A stretch of DNA of 64,000 nt from Bradyrhizobium sp. 164 (GCF_023073715.1 NZ_JADPKA010000108.1:1-64000), one strand, 5' to 3'; counted from the first letter of the stretch, positions 42,592 to 51,711 are shown. The notes: a model not told the origin generated them from the letters alone. Program-made: numbers and translations.

Positions 42592-43476
42592 ATGACCGTC
42601 GCGGTTTCGATCCTCCCCGAGCAGCAGCTTGCCGTGCTCAACGCCGCCTATCGCCAGGCGGTCGCGCGCAGGCGATGGCGCCTCCTGTTGGGAGCCGGTA
42701 TCTTTGCCGCTGCGCTTATTCTCGCAGCGATCGGCGCCGAAGTGAATCTGCGCACGCTGTTCACCTATTTCGGCAACTTCATCAGCTATTTCGATCGCAT
42801 CTTCACGCTCGACAGCGGCCAGCGGGTCTGGACTGATCTCGGCGAGTGGCTCTGGGGCTGGCGCAAATGGTTGAAGATGCTGGGCGAGACGCTGCTGATC
42901 TCCTATGTCGGCACGCTGATCGGCGCCACCTTCGCCTTTGCCCTGAACTTCTTCGCGGCGGAGAACACTTCGCCTGCGCCCTGGCTGCGCTTTGCGGTGC
43001 GGCGCCTGCTCGAATTCGCCCGCACCGTTCCCGGCATCGTGTTCGCGCTGATCTTCGTGATCGCCTTTGGGTTAGGTCCGATGGCGGGCGTGCTCGCGAT
43101 CGCGATCCACTCCACCGGCGCGCTCGGCAAGCTGTTCTCGGAGATCGTCGAGAACGCCGACATGAAGCCGGTCGAAGGCATCCGCTCGACCGGGGCGAGC
43201 TGGCTGTCTTGCATGCGCTTTGCAATCGTGCCGCAGGTCACCGCGAGTTATGCCAGCTACGCGCTGCTGCGCTTCGAGATCAACGTGCGCGAAGCCTCGG
43301 TGATGGGCTTCGTCGGCGCCGGCGGCATCGGCCAGGAGCTCGTCGTTGCCATCCGCAAGTTCTATTACTCCGACGTCAGCGCGATCCTGGTCACCATCAT
43401 CGTGACCGTCTTCATCATCGACATCACCACCGGATGGCTGCGCGGCCGGCTGTTCGGCAAGGAGGCGCGGACGTGA
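42592..43476 (+). CDS. phnE: Phosphonate ABC transporter permease PhnE1
   Basis: 294 residues with about six transmembrane helices. The cytoplasmic EAA-like coupling loop reads ENADMKPVEGIRSTGASWLS and the periplasmic-side ends are typical (GQELVVAIRKFYYSDVSAIL). The N-terminal part before the first TM is short and basic. Overlaps phnE2 by four bases (GTGA), so both subunits are made together as a heterodimeric channel. Separated from phnD by a terminator, which likely lowers permease dose. Confidence 0.92.
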   Translation: MTVAVSILPEQQLAVLNAAYRQAVARRRWRLLLGAGIFAAALILAAIGAEVNLRTLFTYFGNFISYFDRIFTLDSGQRVWTDLGEWLWGWRKWLKMLGETLLISYVGTLIGATFAFALNFFAAENTSPAPWLRFAVRRLLEFARTVPGIVFALIFVIAFGLGPMAGVLAIAIHSTGALGKLFSEIVENADMKPVEGIRSTGASWLSCMRFAIVPQVTASYASYALLRFEINVREASVMGFVGAGGIGQELVVAIRKFYYSDVSAILVTIIVTVFIIDITTGWLRGRLFGKEART

Positions 43477-44321
43477 CCGGGCCGCAGCAAGTCGAGACGC
43501 GAGAGATCCGCGCCCGCTACCCCGATGTGTTCAACCGGCCGGCCTTGGCGCGGCTTGCAACGCCGGCGATGATCGTCGCGGCGTTCGCGATCCTGATCTA
43601 TGGTCTGGTCGATCTCGATTTCTCGCCGTCACGGTTCCTCGCAGGCCTCAGCCAGCTCGGCTGGATCAGCCTGATGATGATCCCGCCCGATCCCGGCTCC
43701 TCGTTGCCGGTCTATCTGAAGGCGCTGGGCGAGACGCTGTCGATCGCGCTACTCGGCACGACGCTGGCGGCGCTGTTCGCGCTGCCGGTGAGCCTGCTGG
43801 CCGCGCGCAACGTGGTGCCGTCGAAGATCCTGCGCTTTCCCGTTCGTCGCTTGCTGGATTCGATCCGCGGCGTCGACACGCTGATCTGGGCGCTGGTGTG
43901 GATCAATGTGGTCGGGCTCGGCCCGTTCGCCGGCGTGCTCGCCATCGCCGTGTCGGATTTCGGCGCCTTCGGAAAGCTGTTCTCGGAGGCGATCGAGGGC
44001 GCCGACCAGAAGCAGGTCGAGGGCATCCGCGCCTCCGGCGGCAGCGCGCTGCACGAGATCCGCTTCGGGCTGCTGCCGCAGGTCCTGCCTGTCATCGCCG
44101 GCCAGGTGCTCTATTTCGTCGAATCCAACACCCGCTCGGCCACCATCATCGGCATCGTCGGCGCCGGCGGCATTGGCCTCCAGCTCGCCGAGCAGATCCG
44201 CGTCTTGGAATGGCAGAAGGTGTCGTTCCTGATCCTGATGATCTTGGTCGCGGTTGCCGCGATCGATTTCATTTCCGGCAAGCTGCGCTTTGCGATTATC
44301 GGACGAAGGGCTATCGCTTAA
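43473..44321 (+). CDS. phnE: Phosphonate ABC transporter permease PhnE2 (GTG start)
   Basis: 282 residues; begins at GTG 43473, overlapping the phnE1 stop (GTGA), with AAGGAGG upstream. About six helices and an EAA loop (EGADQKQVEGIRASGGSALH) very like that of PhnE1, so the pair arose by duplication. Ends IGRRAIA. Pairs with PhnE1, PhnC and PhnD. The longer open frame beginning inside phnE1 is not the gene start. Confidence 0.9.
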   Translation: MTGPQQVETREIRARYPDVFNRPALARLATPAMIVAAFAILIYGLVDLDFSPSRFLAGLSQLGWISLMMIPPDPGSSLPVYLKALGETLSIALLGTTLAALFALPVSLLAARNVVPSKILRFPVRRLLDSIRGVDTLIWALVWINVVGLGPFAGVLAIAVSDFGAFGKLFSEAIEGADQKQVEGIRASGGSALHEIRFGLLPQVLPVIAGQVLYFVESNTRSATIIGIVGAGGIGLQLAEQIRVLEWQKVSFLILMILVAVAAIDFISGKLRFAIIGRRAIA

Positions 44322-44333
44322 CGGCCGCAGTCT

Positions 44334-44492
44334 TCTTCCCTTCTCCCCTTGTGGGAGAAGGGGGCGCGAAGCGCCGGATAATGGCCGTCTCCGCGCATTC
44401 AAATGAGAGCCGCACTCGCGGAGAGAACCCGCACCCGTCTCGCCGCTGCGCGGCAAGCCACCCTCTCCCACAAGGGGAGAGGGGAAGAGGGC
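44334..44492. repeat. Palindromic intergenic repeat element
   Basis: Ends share CTCCCCTTGTGGGAGA (near 44343) and TCTCCCACAAGGGGAG (near 44464), a 16-bp inverted repeat. The arrangement CCTTGTGGGAG ... CCCACAAGG is a widespread rhizobial/Bradyrhizobium palindrome. It separates convergent phnE2 and phnF. Confidence 0.75.
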
Positions 44493-44498
44493 GGCAGC

Positions 44499-45230
44499 TC
44501 ACCCGTTGTCCACCAAAAACTCCACCCGCTCTGCTGCAAACCGCGAGTGCTTGGTCACCAGCGGCTTGCCGTCGAGAGCGTGGTCGGTGGCATCGACCAC
44601 CAGGATCGGTCGTCCCAGTGCAAGATCGAGCCGGGCGGCGTCAGTCGCGTCGATGATGCCGGCCGTTATCCGGGTCGCGCCGCGGCGGTAGTCGCGAATG
44701 CCGTAGTGCTCCAGCAACTTCGTCATCGAGCGCGTCGCGGCGAACACGGCGCCTGCGCCCGGAAACAACTCAGCCGACAGCCAGGTGGTGGAGACGCAGA
44801 TCGGCGTGCGATCGGCGAGGCGGATCGCCTCGATCCGCAGCAGCGCCGCGCCGGCCTTCAAGCCGAGCTCGCGCGCCAGCTCCCGGGTCGCGACGTCATT
44901 GGAGGTCTCGATCAACTGGCCGCGCGGCTCGCGGCCGCCGGCGCCGACGATCTCGGAGAACCGGGTGCGCGAGCGCAGCGGATAGGCCAGCCTCTGCGCC
45001 TCGACATAGGTTCCGCTGCCGCGCTCGGCCCGGACCAGGCCGCGCTCGGCCAGCGCGGCCAGCGCGCGCCGCACGGTGTGGCGGTTCACGCGGTAGGTTT
45101 CCGCGATCTCCATCTCGCCCGGTAATTTGTCGCCGGCGGCAAAGCGGCCGTCGGCGATACCGCGCTCGATGCCGTCGGCGACGAGGCGCCACAGCGCGAC
45201 GCCCGACGATGCAGTGTCTTGCATGCTCAT
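44499..45230 (-). CDS. phnF: Phosphonate-locus GntR regulator PhnF (UTRA domain)
   Basis: 243-residue repressor. Winged helix at the N-terminus (GRFAAGDKLPGEMEIAETYR, VNRHTVRRALAALAERGLV) followed by a UTRA ligand domain (LLRIEAIRLADRTPICVSTT; MTKLLEHYGIRDYRRGATRI). PhnF-type regulators sense phosphonate-related or phosphate signals. It is divergent from phnG, and the perfect 10-bp inverted repeat at 45296-45321 in between is the obvious operator. Start at 45230 or the ATG two codons later. Confidence 0.9.
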   Translation of the reverse strand: MSMQDTASSGVALWRLVADGIERGIADGRFAAGDKLPGEMEIAETYRVNRHTVRRALAALAERGLVRAERGSGTYVEAQRLAYPLRSRTRFSEIVGAGGREPRGQLIETSNDVATRELARELGLKAGAALLRIEAIRLADRTPICVSTTWLSAELFPGAGAVFAATRSMTKLLEHYGIRDYRRGATRITAGIIDATDAARLDLALGRPILVVDATDHALDGKPLVTKHSRFAAERVEFLVDNG

Positions 45231-45263
45231 ATCGCTGGTCAGCCTAGCTCAGAAATCACGCCT

Positions 45264-45281
45264 TTGTCACGAAACAGTCAT
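45264..45281 (+). promoter_or_regulatory. Pho box upstream of phnG
   Basis: TTGTCAC and CAGTCAT separated by GAAA match the CTGTCAT-N4-CTGTCAT layout. It lies about 66 bp before the phnG start and overlaps the space toward phnF, so PhoB control of the C-P lyase operon is likely. Confidence 0.7.
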
Positions 45282-45295
45282 GGCGCTCCTTTATG

Positions 45296-45321
45296 AAGTT
45301 GTCTATTATCATAGACAACTT
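45296..45321. promoter_or_regulatory. Perfect 10-bp inverted repeat, likely PhnF operator
   Basis: AAGTTGTCTA and TAGACAACTT flank TTATCA. Located between divergent phnF and phnG, 25 bp before the chosen phnG start; any upstream ATG start of phnG would fall in this operator. Confidence 0.8.
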
Positions 45322-45346
45322 AGAATCGGCAAGTTCGGTGGATTTG

Positions 45347-45802
45347 GTGACCCAGCAGAATAACCAGCAAGCCCAGCGCAAGGCCGCGATGGCCGTGCTG
45401 GCGCACGCGGAGGCGGGCGAGATCGCCGCCCGCCTCCGCGCACTCGCCCTGCCGGCCCATCAAAATCTGCGCGAAGGCGAAAACGGTCTCGTCATGCTGC
45501 GCGGCCGGGTCGGCGGCGACGGCGCACCGTTCAACCTCGGCGAAGCCACGGTGTCGCGTGCGGCGGTCCGGCTTGCCAGTGGCGAGGTCGGCTTCGGCTA
45601 CACGCTCGGTCGCGATAGCGAGAAGGCGCGGCTGATCGCGCTGTGCGACGCGCTGGTGCAGTCCAGCGATTTTGGCGCAGCCGTCGAGCGCGAAATTATC
45701 GCGCCGTTGCGCGAGCAGCTTATGACGAGGCGCCAGCAGGCAGCGGCGAAGACTGCCGCGACGAAGGTTGATTTCTACACCATGGTGCGCGGTGAGGGGT
45801 GA
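45347..45802 (+). CDS. phnG: C-P lyase core subunit PhnG
   Basis: About 151 residues, matching the family length. Contains QRKAAMAVLAHAEAGEIAAR, LVMLRGRVGGDGAPFNLGEA and VGFGYTLGRDSEKARLIALC. With PhnH, I and J it forms the C-P lyase core that makes ribose-1-phosphonate and cleaves the C-P bond. Start set at GTG 45347 with GGTGGA upstream, because the ATG at 45293 lies inside the operator. Confidence 0.9.
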   Translation: MTQQNNQQAQRKAAMAVLAHAEAGEIAARLRALALPAHQNLREGENGLVMLRGRVGGDGAPFNLGEATVSRAAVRLASGEVGFGYTLGRDSEKARLIALCDALVQSSDFGAAVEREIIAPLREQLMTRRQQAAAKTAATKVDFYTMVRGEG

Positions 45803-45806
45803 GATC

Positions 45807-46415
45807 ATGACCACGATTGCAGAACTGCCGCCGGGTTTCGCCGACAGGGTTCTGTCGGCGCAATCGACCTTTCGTTCGGTCATGGATGCGATGGCGCGGC
45901 CGGGTTCGGTCCAGCGCATCGTCCCGACAGCCGGAGCGCTTCATACGATGATGCGCGGCACCGCCGCGATCGCGCTGACGCTGTTCGATCACGACACGCC
46001 ACTCTGGCTCGATGCGCGCATGGCAGAAAATTCCGACGTGATGAAATGGCTCAAGTTCCACACTGGCGCGCCGGTGGTGCAGGACACTTCGATCGCCAGC
46101 TTTGCGCTGATCAGCGACGGTGCGGCGCTGCCGCCGCTCGAATGCTTCGCGCTCGGCACCAACGAATATCCGGATCGCTCGACCACATTGATCCTTCAGG
46201 TCGATAGTCTGGGCTCGGGACGCAGCGTCGAGCTGCGCGGCCCCGGCATCGATGGCTCCACGACGCTCCAGGCGTCGATCAAGCCGTTCGATCTGTTCGA
46301 GCGCCTGCGGTTCAACGAGGCGCTGTTTCCGCGCGGCCTCGATGTGGTGCTGGTTGCCGATGATGCGGTGGTTGCGATCCCGCGCACCACCCGCGTCGCG
46401 AACAAGGAAAGCTGA
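45807..46415 (+). CDS. phnH: C-P lyase core subunit PhnH
   Basis: 202-residue PLP-transferase-like fold subunit of the C-P lyase core. Family features: FRSVMDAMARPGSVQRI, TLFDHDTPLWLDAR, FALGTNEYPDRSTTLI and GPGIDGSTTLQ. Ribosome site GAGGGG before ATG 45807. 4 bp after phnG. Confidence 0.92.
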   Translation: MTTIAELPPGFADRVLSAQSTFRSVMDAMARPGSVQRIVPTAGALHTMMRGTAAIALTLFDHDTPLWLDARMAENSDVMKWLKFHTGAPVVQDTSIASFALISDGAALPPLECFALGTNEYPDRSTTLILQVDSLGSGRSVELRGPGIDGSTTLQASIKPFDLFERLRFNEALFPRGLDVVLVADDAVVAIPRTTRVANKES

Positions 46416-46419
46416 CCGC

Positions 46420-47523
46420 ATGTATGTCGCAGTCAAAGGCGGCGAACGCGCCATCGAGAACGCCCATCTCCTGCTTGCAAACGCGCGGCGCGGTGACCCA
46501 AGCGTTCCGGAAGTCACGCTCGATCAGATCTCGGAGCAGCTCGGCCTCGCCGTGGACCGCGTCATGAGCGAGGGCTCGCTCTATGACCGCGAGCTCGCCG
46601 CGCTCGCGATCAAGCAGGCGCGGGGCGATCTGATCGAGGCGATCTTCCTGGTCCGTGCCTTCCGCGCCACGCTGCCGCGCTTTGGCGCGAGCGAGCCGGT
46701 CGACACCGGCGCGATGCGCGTGCAGCGGCGAGTGTCGTCGACCTTCAAGGATATTCCAGGTGGCCAGATCCTCGGGCCGACCTTCGACTATACCCACCGC
46801 CTGCTCGATCCTTCGCTCGCAAAAGGCGTTGTGCCGGAAGCGCCAGTGACGGCGGAAGCATCAACGGCACCCACGCCGCGCGTGACGGATATTCTTGGCC
46901 GCGACGGACTGATCGAGTCCTCGCCGCAGGCCGAGGACGGCGCCAGCGTCGGCGATCTCACCCGCGAGCCGCTGAATTTTCCGGCGGACCGCGACCTGCG
47001 CCTGCAAAATCTGGCGCGTGGTGACGAAGGCTTTCTGCTGGCGATGGGCTATTCCACCCAGCGCGGTTACGGCCGGAACCATCCCTTTGCCGGCGAGATC
47101 CGCTTTGGCGAGGTCGATGTCGAATTTTTCGCCGAGGACGTCGGCTTCGCCGTGCCGCTCGGCTCGATCGAGCTCACCGAGTGCCAGATGGTCAACCAGT
47201 TCAAGGGCTCGGCGACGGAAGCGCCGTGCTTCACCCGCGGCTATGGCCTCGCCTTCGGCCAGAGTGAGCGCAAGACCATGTCGATGGCGCTGGTGGATCG
47301 GGCGCTGCGCGCTCGCGAGCTCGGCGAGGAGGTGCGTGCCCCCGCGCAGGACGAGGAGTTCGTGATGTCGCATTCGGACAACGTGCAGGCGACCGGCTTC
47401 GTCGAGCATCTCAAGCTGCCGCATTATGTCGACTTCCAGTCCGAGCTCGGCCTGCTCCGCAAGCTGCGCCAGGAGTTTGCCGAGGCCAATGCGCCCGATG
47501 CCATGAAGGAGGCCGCGGAATGA
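46420..47523 (+). CDS. phnI: C-P lyase core subunit PhnI
   Basis: 367-residue subunit with nucleosidase activity, forming ribose 1-triphosphonate with PhnG/H/L. MYVAVKGGERAIENAHLLLA, IKQARGDLIEAIFLVRAFRA, RRVSSTFKDIPGGQILGPTF and MGYSTQRGYGRNHPFAGEIR are typical. ATG at 46420; a longer frame starting inside phnH is not coding. Overlaps phnJ by four bases. Confidence 0.95.
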   Translation: MYVAVKGGERAIENAHLLLANARRGDPSVPEVTLDQISEQLGLAVDRVMSEGSLYDRELAALAIKQARGDLIEAIFLVRAFRATLPRFGASEPVDTGAMRVQRRVSSTFKDIPGGQILGPTFDYTHRLLDPSLAKGVVPEAPVTAEASTAPTPRVTDILGRDGLIESSPQAEDGASVGDLTREPLNFPADRDLRLQNLARGDEGFLLAMGYSTQRGYGRNHPFAGEIRFGEVDVEFFAEDVGFAVPLGSIELTECQMVNQFKGSATEAPCFTRGYGLAFGQSERKTMSMALVDRALRARELGEEVRAPAQDEEFVMSHSDNVQATGFVEHLKLPHYVDFQSELGLLRKLRQEFAEANAPDAMKEAAE

Positions 47524-48410
47524 ACGCGCCCGCCTATAATTTCGCCTATCTCGACGAACAGACCAAGCGGATGATCCGCCGTGCGATCCTCAAGGCGATC
47601 GCGATCCCCGGCTATCAGGTGCCGTTCGCCAGCCGCGAAATGCCGATGCCCTATGGCTGGGGTACCGGTGGCGTGCAGGTGACGGCGGCGATCCTGGGAC
47701 CTGAGGACGTGCTGAAGGTGATTGACCAGGGCTCCGACGACACCACCAACGCGATCTCGATCCGAAAGTTCTTCGCCAAGACGGCGGGCGTCGCCACCAC
47801 GACGGCGACGGACGAGGCAACCGTGATTCAGACGCGCCACCGCATTCCTGAGACCGCGCTGCATGAAAATCAGGTGCTGGTCTACCAGGTGCCGATCCCT
47901 GAACCCCTACGTTTCCTCGAGCCGCGCGAGACCGAGACGCGGCGCATGCATGCGCTCGCCGAATATGGCCTGATGCATGTCAAACTCTATGAGGACATCG
48001 CCCGCTTCGGCCATATCGCGACTGCCTATGCCTATCCGGTCAAGGTGAACGCGCGCTACGTGATGGACCCGTCGCCGACGCCGAAATTCGACAACCCCAA
48101 GATGGACAATTGTGCCGCGCTGCAATTGTTCGGCGCCGGCCGTGAGAAGCGCATCTACGCGATCCCGCCCTACACGAAAGTCGTGTCGCTGGATTTCGAG
48201 GATCATCCGTTTGAGCCGTACCGTTTCAACGCGCCGTGCGCGCTGTGCGGCGCGGAGAACTCCTATCTCGACGAGATCGTCACCGACGACAAGGGCGGTC
48301 GGATGTTCGTCTGCTCGGACACCGATTATTGCGAGGGCCGGCAGGCCGCCGGCCATCACGGCAGCCTGAGCGCCGCACCGTACAAGGAGAAGGCGGGCTC
48401 ACATGGCTGA
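47520..48410 (+). CDS. phnJ: C-P lyase radical SAM subunit PhnJ
   Basis: 296 residues. Catalytic subunit that cleaves the C-P bond with a [4Fe-4S] cluster and SAM. Cluster and thiyl cysteines are Cys240, Cys243, Cys265 and Cys271, with the same 3/22/6 spacing as E. coli PhnJ (241/244/266/272). MPYGWGTGGVQVTAAILGPE and NPKMDNCAALQLFGAGREKR are conserved. ATGA overlap with phnI and 8-bp overlap with phnK. Confidence 0.97.
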   Translation: MNAPAYNFAYLDEQTKRMIRRAILKAIAIPGYQVPFASREMPMPYGWGTGGVQVTAAILGPEDVLKVIDQGSDDTTNAISIRKFFAKTAGVATTTATDEATVIQTRHRIPETALHENQVLVYQVPIPEPLRFLEPRETETRRMHALAEYGLMHVKLYEDIARFGHIATAYAYPVKVNARYVMDPSPTPKFDNPKMDNCAALQLFGAGREKRIYAIPPYTKVVSLDFEDHPFEPYRFNAPCALCGAENSYLDEIVTDDKGGRMFVCSDTDYCEGRQAAGHHGSLSAAPYKEKAGSHG

Positions 48411-49200
48411 ACTCGATACGCTCGAAAGCGACCAGCCGCTACTGGTGGCGGAGTCGCTCAGCAAGTCCTTCGGCCGCATTGCCGCGTGCCGAGAGGTGTC
48501 CTTTGCGCTCTATCCCGGCGAGGTGCTGGCGATCGTCGGCGAATCCGGCTCGGGCAAGTCGACGCTGCTGCAAATGCTGTCGGGTCAACTCACGCCGAGC
48601 GCCGGCCGGGTCTCTTACCGGATGCGCGACGGCGTCGCCCGCGATCTTACGACGCTCGGCGAGGCCGAGCGGCGCTTTCTGTTCCGCACCGACTGGGGCT
48701 ATGTCCATCAGGATCCTGCGCAAGGTCTGCGCATGGCGGTCTCGGCCGGCGCCAATGTCGGCGAGCGGCTGATGGCGGTGGGATGGAATCATTACGGCCG
48801 TATCCGCGACACCGCCTCCGACTGGCTGATGCGCGTCGAGATCGACGTCGCGCGCATCGACGATGCGCCGCGCACCTATTCCGGCGGCATGCGCCAGCGG
48901 CTCCAGATCGCGCGCAATCTCGTCACCGAGCCGCGGCTGGTGTTCATGGACGAGCCGACCGGCGGCCTGGACGTGTCCGTGCAGGCGCGCCTGCTCGATC
49001 TCCTGCGCAGCCTGGTCGCCGAGCTGCACCTCGCCGTCATCATCGTCACGCATGATCTCGCGGTGGCACGCCTTTTGTCGCACCGCGTGATGGTGATGAA
49101 GGGCGGCCGCGTCATCGAGACCGGCCTCACCGATCAGGTGCTCGATGATCCGCGCGAGCCCTATACGCAACTCCTCGTCTCCTCGATTCTGCCGCCATGA
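48403..49200 (+). CDS. phnK: C-P lyase ABC-type ATPase PhnK
   Basis: 265-residue ABC ATPase that binds the C-P lyase core rather than a permease. Walker A GESGSGKST, signature YSGGMRQRLQIARN, Walker B LVFMDEPTGGLDVSVQ and switch IIVTHDLAVA complete. Overlaps phnJ by 8 bp. Confidence 0.95.
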   Translation: MAELDTLESDQPLLVAESLSKSFGRIAACREVSFALYPGEVLAIVGESGSGKSTLLQMLSGQLTPSAGRVSYRMRDGVARDLTTLGEAERRFLFRTDWGYVHQDPAQGLRMAVSAGANVGERLMAVGWNHYGRIRDTASDWLMRVEIDVARIDDAPRTYSGGMRQRLQIARNLVTEPRLVFMDEPTGGLDVSVQARLLDLLRSLVAELHLAVIIVTHDLAVARLLSHRVMVMKGGRVIETGLTDQVLDDPREPYTQLLVSSILPP

Positions 49201-49210
49201 GCCTGCCAGC

Positions 49211-49921
49211 ATGAGCCTTGCAATGACTGCCATGATCGACATCACCGACGCCCGGAAGACCTTTACGATGCACCTGCAAGGCGGCATCGAATTGCCGGTC
49301 GTGCGCGGCGTGACGTTCCATGTCGATCCCGGCGAATGCGTCGTGCTCTCGGGGCCATCAGGCGCCGGCAAGTCGTCGATCCTGAAGATGATCTTCGGCA
49401 ATTATCGCTGCGATTCCGGCCGCATCGGCATCCGCCACCGCGGCGCGCTGATCGATCTTGCCGTCGCCGAGCCGCGGCAGGTGCTCAATGTCCGCCGCGT
49501 GACCATCGGTTATGTCAGCCAGTTCCTCCGCGCGGTGCCCCGCGTTGCGACCATCGACGTGGTCGCCGAGCCTCTGATCGTGAACGGCCTGGCGCGCCCG
49601 GAAGCGCAAGCCCGCGCGGGCGCGCTCCTGCATCGTCTCAATATTCCCGAGCGGCTGTGGCAGCTTCCGCCCGCGACCTTCTCCGGCGGCGAGCAGCAGC
49701 GCGTCAACATCGCGCGCGGCTTCATCTCGGATCTGCCGATCCTGCTGCTCGACGAGCCGACCGCTTCGCTCGATGCCGCCAACCGCACTGTGGCGGTCGA
49801 GCTGATCGCTGAGAAAAAACGCCAGGGCGTCGCCATGGTCGCCATTGTCCATGACGATGAAATCCGGCATCTGATTGCCGACCGCATCGTCGATGTCACC
49901 AGCTTCGCCGCCGCGGCCTGA
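49211..49921 (+). CDS. phnL: C-P lyase ABC-type ATPase PhnL
   Basis: 236-residue ABC ATPase. Walker A GPSGAGKSS, signature FSGGEQQRVNIARG, Walker B ILLLDEPTASLD, IVHDDEIRHL. Works with PhnI/G/H in forming the ribose-triphosphonate and, with PhnK, in C-P lyase. Starts 10 bp after phnK; ATGs at 49211 and 49226 are both possible. Confidence 0.93.
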   Translation: MSLAMTAMIDITDARKTFTMHLQGGIELPVVRGVTFHVDPGECVVLSGPSGAGKSSILKMIFGNYRCDSGRIGIRHRGALIDLAVAEPRQVLNVRRVTIGYVSQFLRAVPRVATIDVVAEPLIVNGLARPEAQARAGALLHRLNIPERLWQLPPATFSGGEQQRVNIARGFISDLPILLLDEPTASLDAANRTVAVELIAEKKRQGVAMVAIVHDDEIRHLIADRIVDVTSFAAAA

Positions 49922-49932
49922 AGGAAATCGAC

Positions 49933-51090
49933 ATGAACGCCAAGCCGAAGGACACCGTCATCGCCAACGCCAGGATCGTGCTGGCTGACCGGGTGATCGA
50001 TCAGGGTTGGCTTGCTCTGGTCGACGGACGCATCGCCGAGATCGGCGAGGGCAGGGCGCCCGCCGACGCCGAGGATGCTGGCGGCGACCTCGTCATGCCC
50101 GGCCTGATCGAGCTTCACACCGACCATCTCGAAGCGCATTACGTGCCGCGACCGAAGGTGTTCTGGAATCCGGTCGCCGCTGTCATCTCCTATGACGGCC
50201 AGCTCGCGACCTCGGGCATCACCACCGTGTTCGATTCGCTCCGGGTCTGGCGCGAGGACGGCGCGGAGGAAGTCGATGGCCGCGCCGGCGTGCTCGCCGC
50301 CGCGATCACGACCGCGCGCGATGCCGGCCTCTTGCGCGCCGACCATTTCCTGCATCTGCGCTGTGAAATCCCGATGCCGAGCGTCGTCGAGGAGGCCAAG
50401 GAGCTGATCGACCGGCCCGACGTCAAGCTGATGTCGCTGATGGATCACACGCCGGGCCAGCGCCAGTTTCGCGACGAGGTCAAGCTGCGCGACTATTATC
50501 GCGGCAAGGGCGGCGGCAAGACCGACGCCGAGCTCGACGAACTGTTCGCGAAGCGCTTTGCCTATCAGAAGGCCTATGCCGCGACCAACATGCGCGAGAT
50601 CGTGACGCTGGCGCATGCGTACAAGATCCCGCTCGCAAGCCATGACGACACCACCGAGGAGAACGTCGCCGATGCCGTGCGCGACGGTGTCGCGGTGGCG
50701 GAATTCCCCACCACGCTCGAGGCCGCGCGCGGTCTGCATCACGCCGGCATCGACATCCTGATGGGCGCTCCCAACGTCGTGCGCGGCGGCTCGCATTCCG
50801 GCAATATCGCCGCGGTCGATCTCGCCCGCGAAGGCCTGCTCGATATCCTGTCGTCGGATTACATTCCGTCGAGCCTGCTGATGGGTGCGCTGCAGCTGCC
50901 CGAGCATGTGCCGGCGATCGATCTGCCGTCGGCGATCCGCACCGTGACCAAAGCGCCTGCCGATGCGGTCGGACTCACCGATCGCGGCGAGATCGCGGTC
51001 GGCAAGCGCGCCGACCTGATCCGCGTGCATGTTGCCGGCAGCGTCCCCGTCGTGCGCAGCGTCTGGCGCGAAGGGAGTCGTGTCGCATGA
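49933..51090 (+). CDS. phnM: Ribose 1-methylphosphonate 5-triphosphate diphosphatase PhnM
   Basis: 385 residues, metal-dependent amidohydrolase. HTDHLEAHY (His62, Asp64, His65), ISYDGQLATSGITTVFDSLR, MDHTPGQRQFR, LASHDDTTEENV, NVVRGGSHSGNIAAVDLARE and LSSDYIPSSLLMGAL fit PhnM fully. It is the standard copy, inside the C-P lyase operon between phnL and phnN, and overlaps phnN by four bases. Confidence 0.95.
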   Translation: MNAKPKDTVIANARIVLADRVIDQGWLALVDGRIAEIGEGRAPADAEDAGGDLVMPGLIELHTDHLEAHYVPRPKVFWNPVAAVISYDGQLATSGITTVFDSLRVWREDGAEEVDGRAGVLAAAITTARDAGLLRADHFLHLRCEIPMPSVVEEAKELIDRPDVKLMSLMDHTPGQRQFRDEVKLRDYYRGKGGGKTDAELDELFAKRFAYQKAYAATNMREIVTLAHAYKIPLASHDDTTEENVADAVRDGVAVAEFPTTLEAARGLHHAGIDILMGAPNVVRGGSHSGNIAAVDLAREGLLDILSSDYIPSSLLMGALQLPEHVPAIDLPSAIRTVTKAPADAVGLTDRGEIAVGKRADLIRVHVAGSVPVVRSVWREGSRVA

Positions 51091-51683
51091 GCGAGACCGC
51101 GGCCATGGCGCAGGAGGCAGCGGGCGCGATCGGACCCGGGCGGCTAGTACTTGTGGTCGGTCCCAGCGGCGCCGGCAAGGACACGCTTTTGCGACTGGCG
51201 CGGGCGGCGTGCAGTGAGGATCACGACATCGTCTTTCCACGCCGCCTTGTGACGCGGGAATCCTCCGCTGCCGAAGACAATCTCACGCTTGCCCCTGACG
51301 AATTCCGCCGCGGTCAGCAGCATGGCGATTTCGCCATGCACTGGCAGGCGCACGGGCATTCCTACGCACTGCCGCTCGAGATCAACGACGATATCCGTGC
51401 CGGACGCACGGTGGTCGTCAACGTCTCGCGCACGGTCATCGGCGCGCTGCGCCAAGCCTATGCAAATGTTGTGGTGGTCGCGATCACCGCACCGCCGGAC
51501 GTGCTGGCGCAGCGGCTTGCCGCGCGGGCGCGGCACAGCGACGGCAATATCGCGGCGCGGCTGTCGCGCAGTGTCGATGACGCGCGGGCGCTTGCCGACA
51601 TCACCATCCTCAACGCCGGCAGCGCGGAGTATCACAGCCGACAGCTCGTGCGCGTGATCAGGAATGAAGGCTGGCATGAGTAA
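51087..51683 (+). CDS. phnN: Ribose 1,5-bisphosphate phosphokinase PhnN
   Basis: 198 residues, guanylate-kinase-like fold. P-loop GPSGAGKDTLL (about 26-36), FPRRLVTRESSAAEDN, MHWQAHGHSYALPLEINDDI and FVVNVSRTVIGALR-like VVVNVSRTVIGALRQA. Makes PRPP from ribose 1,5-bisphosphate, the end of the C-P lyase pathway. ATGA overlap with phnM. Confidence 0.93.
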   Translation: MSETAAMAQEAAGAIGPGRLVLVVGPSGAGKDTLLRLARAACSEDHDIVFPRRLVTRESSAAEDNLTLAPDEFRRGQQHGDFAMHWQAHGHSYALPLEINDDIRAGRTVVVNVSRTVIGALRQAYANVVVVAITAPPDVLAQRLAARARHSDGNIAARLSRSVDDARALADITILNAGSAEYHSRQLVRVIRNEGWHE

Positions 51684-51711
51684 TGGCGGGCACGATCAGG
51701 AGAGTGGAAGA

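Noticed and set aside
45293..45346. ATG start of phnG at 45293
   Set aside because: It falls within the perfect 10-bp palindrome between phnF and phnG and would add residues not typical of PhnG.
49510..51240. 576-codon minus-strand frame opposite phnL-phnM-phnN
   Set aside because: Mirror of well-supported phn genes; no motif and no ribosome site.
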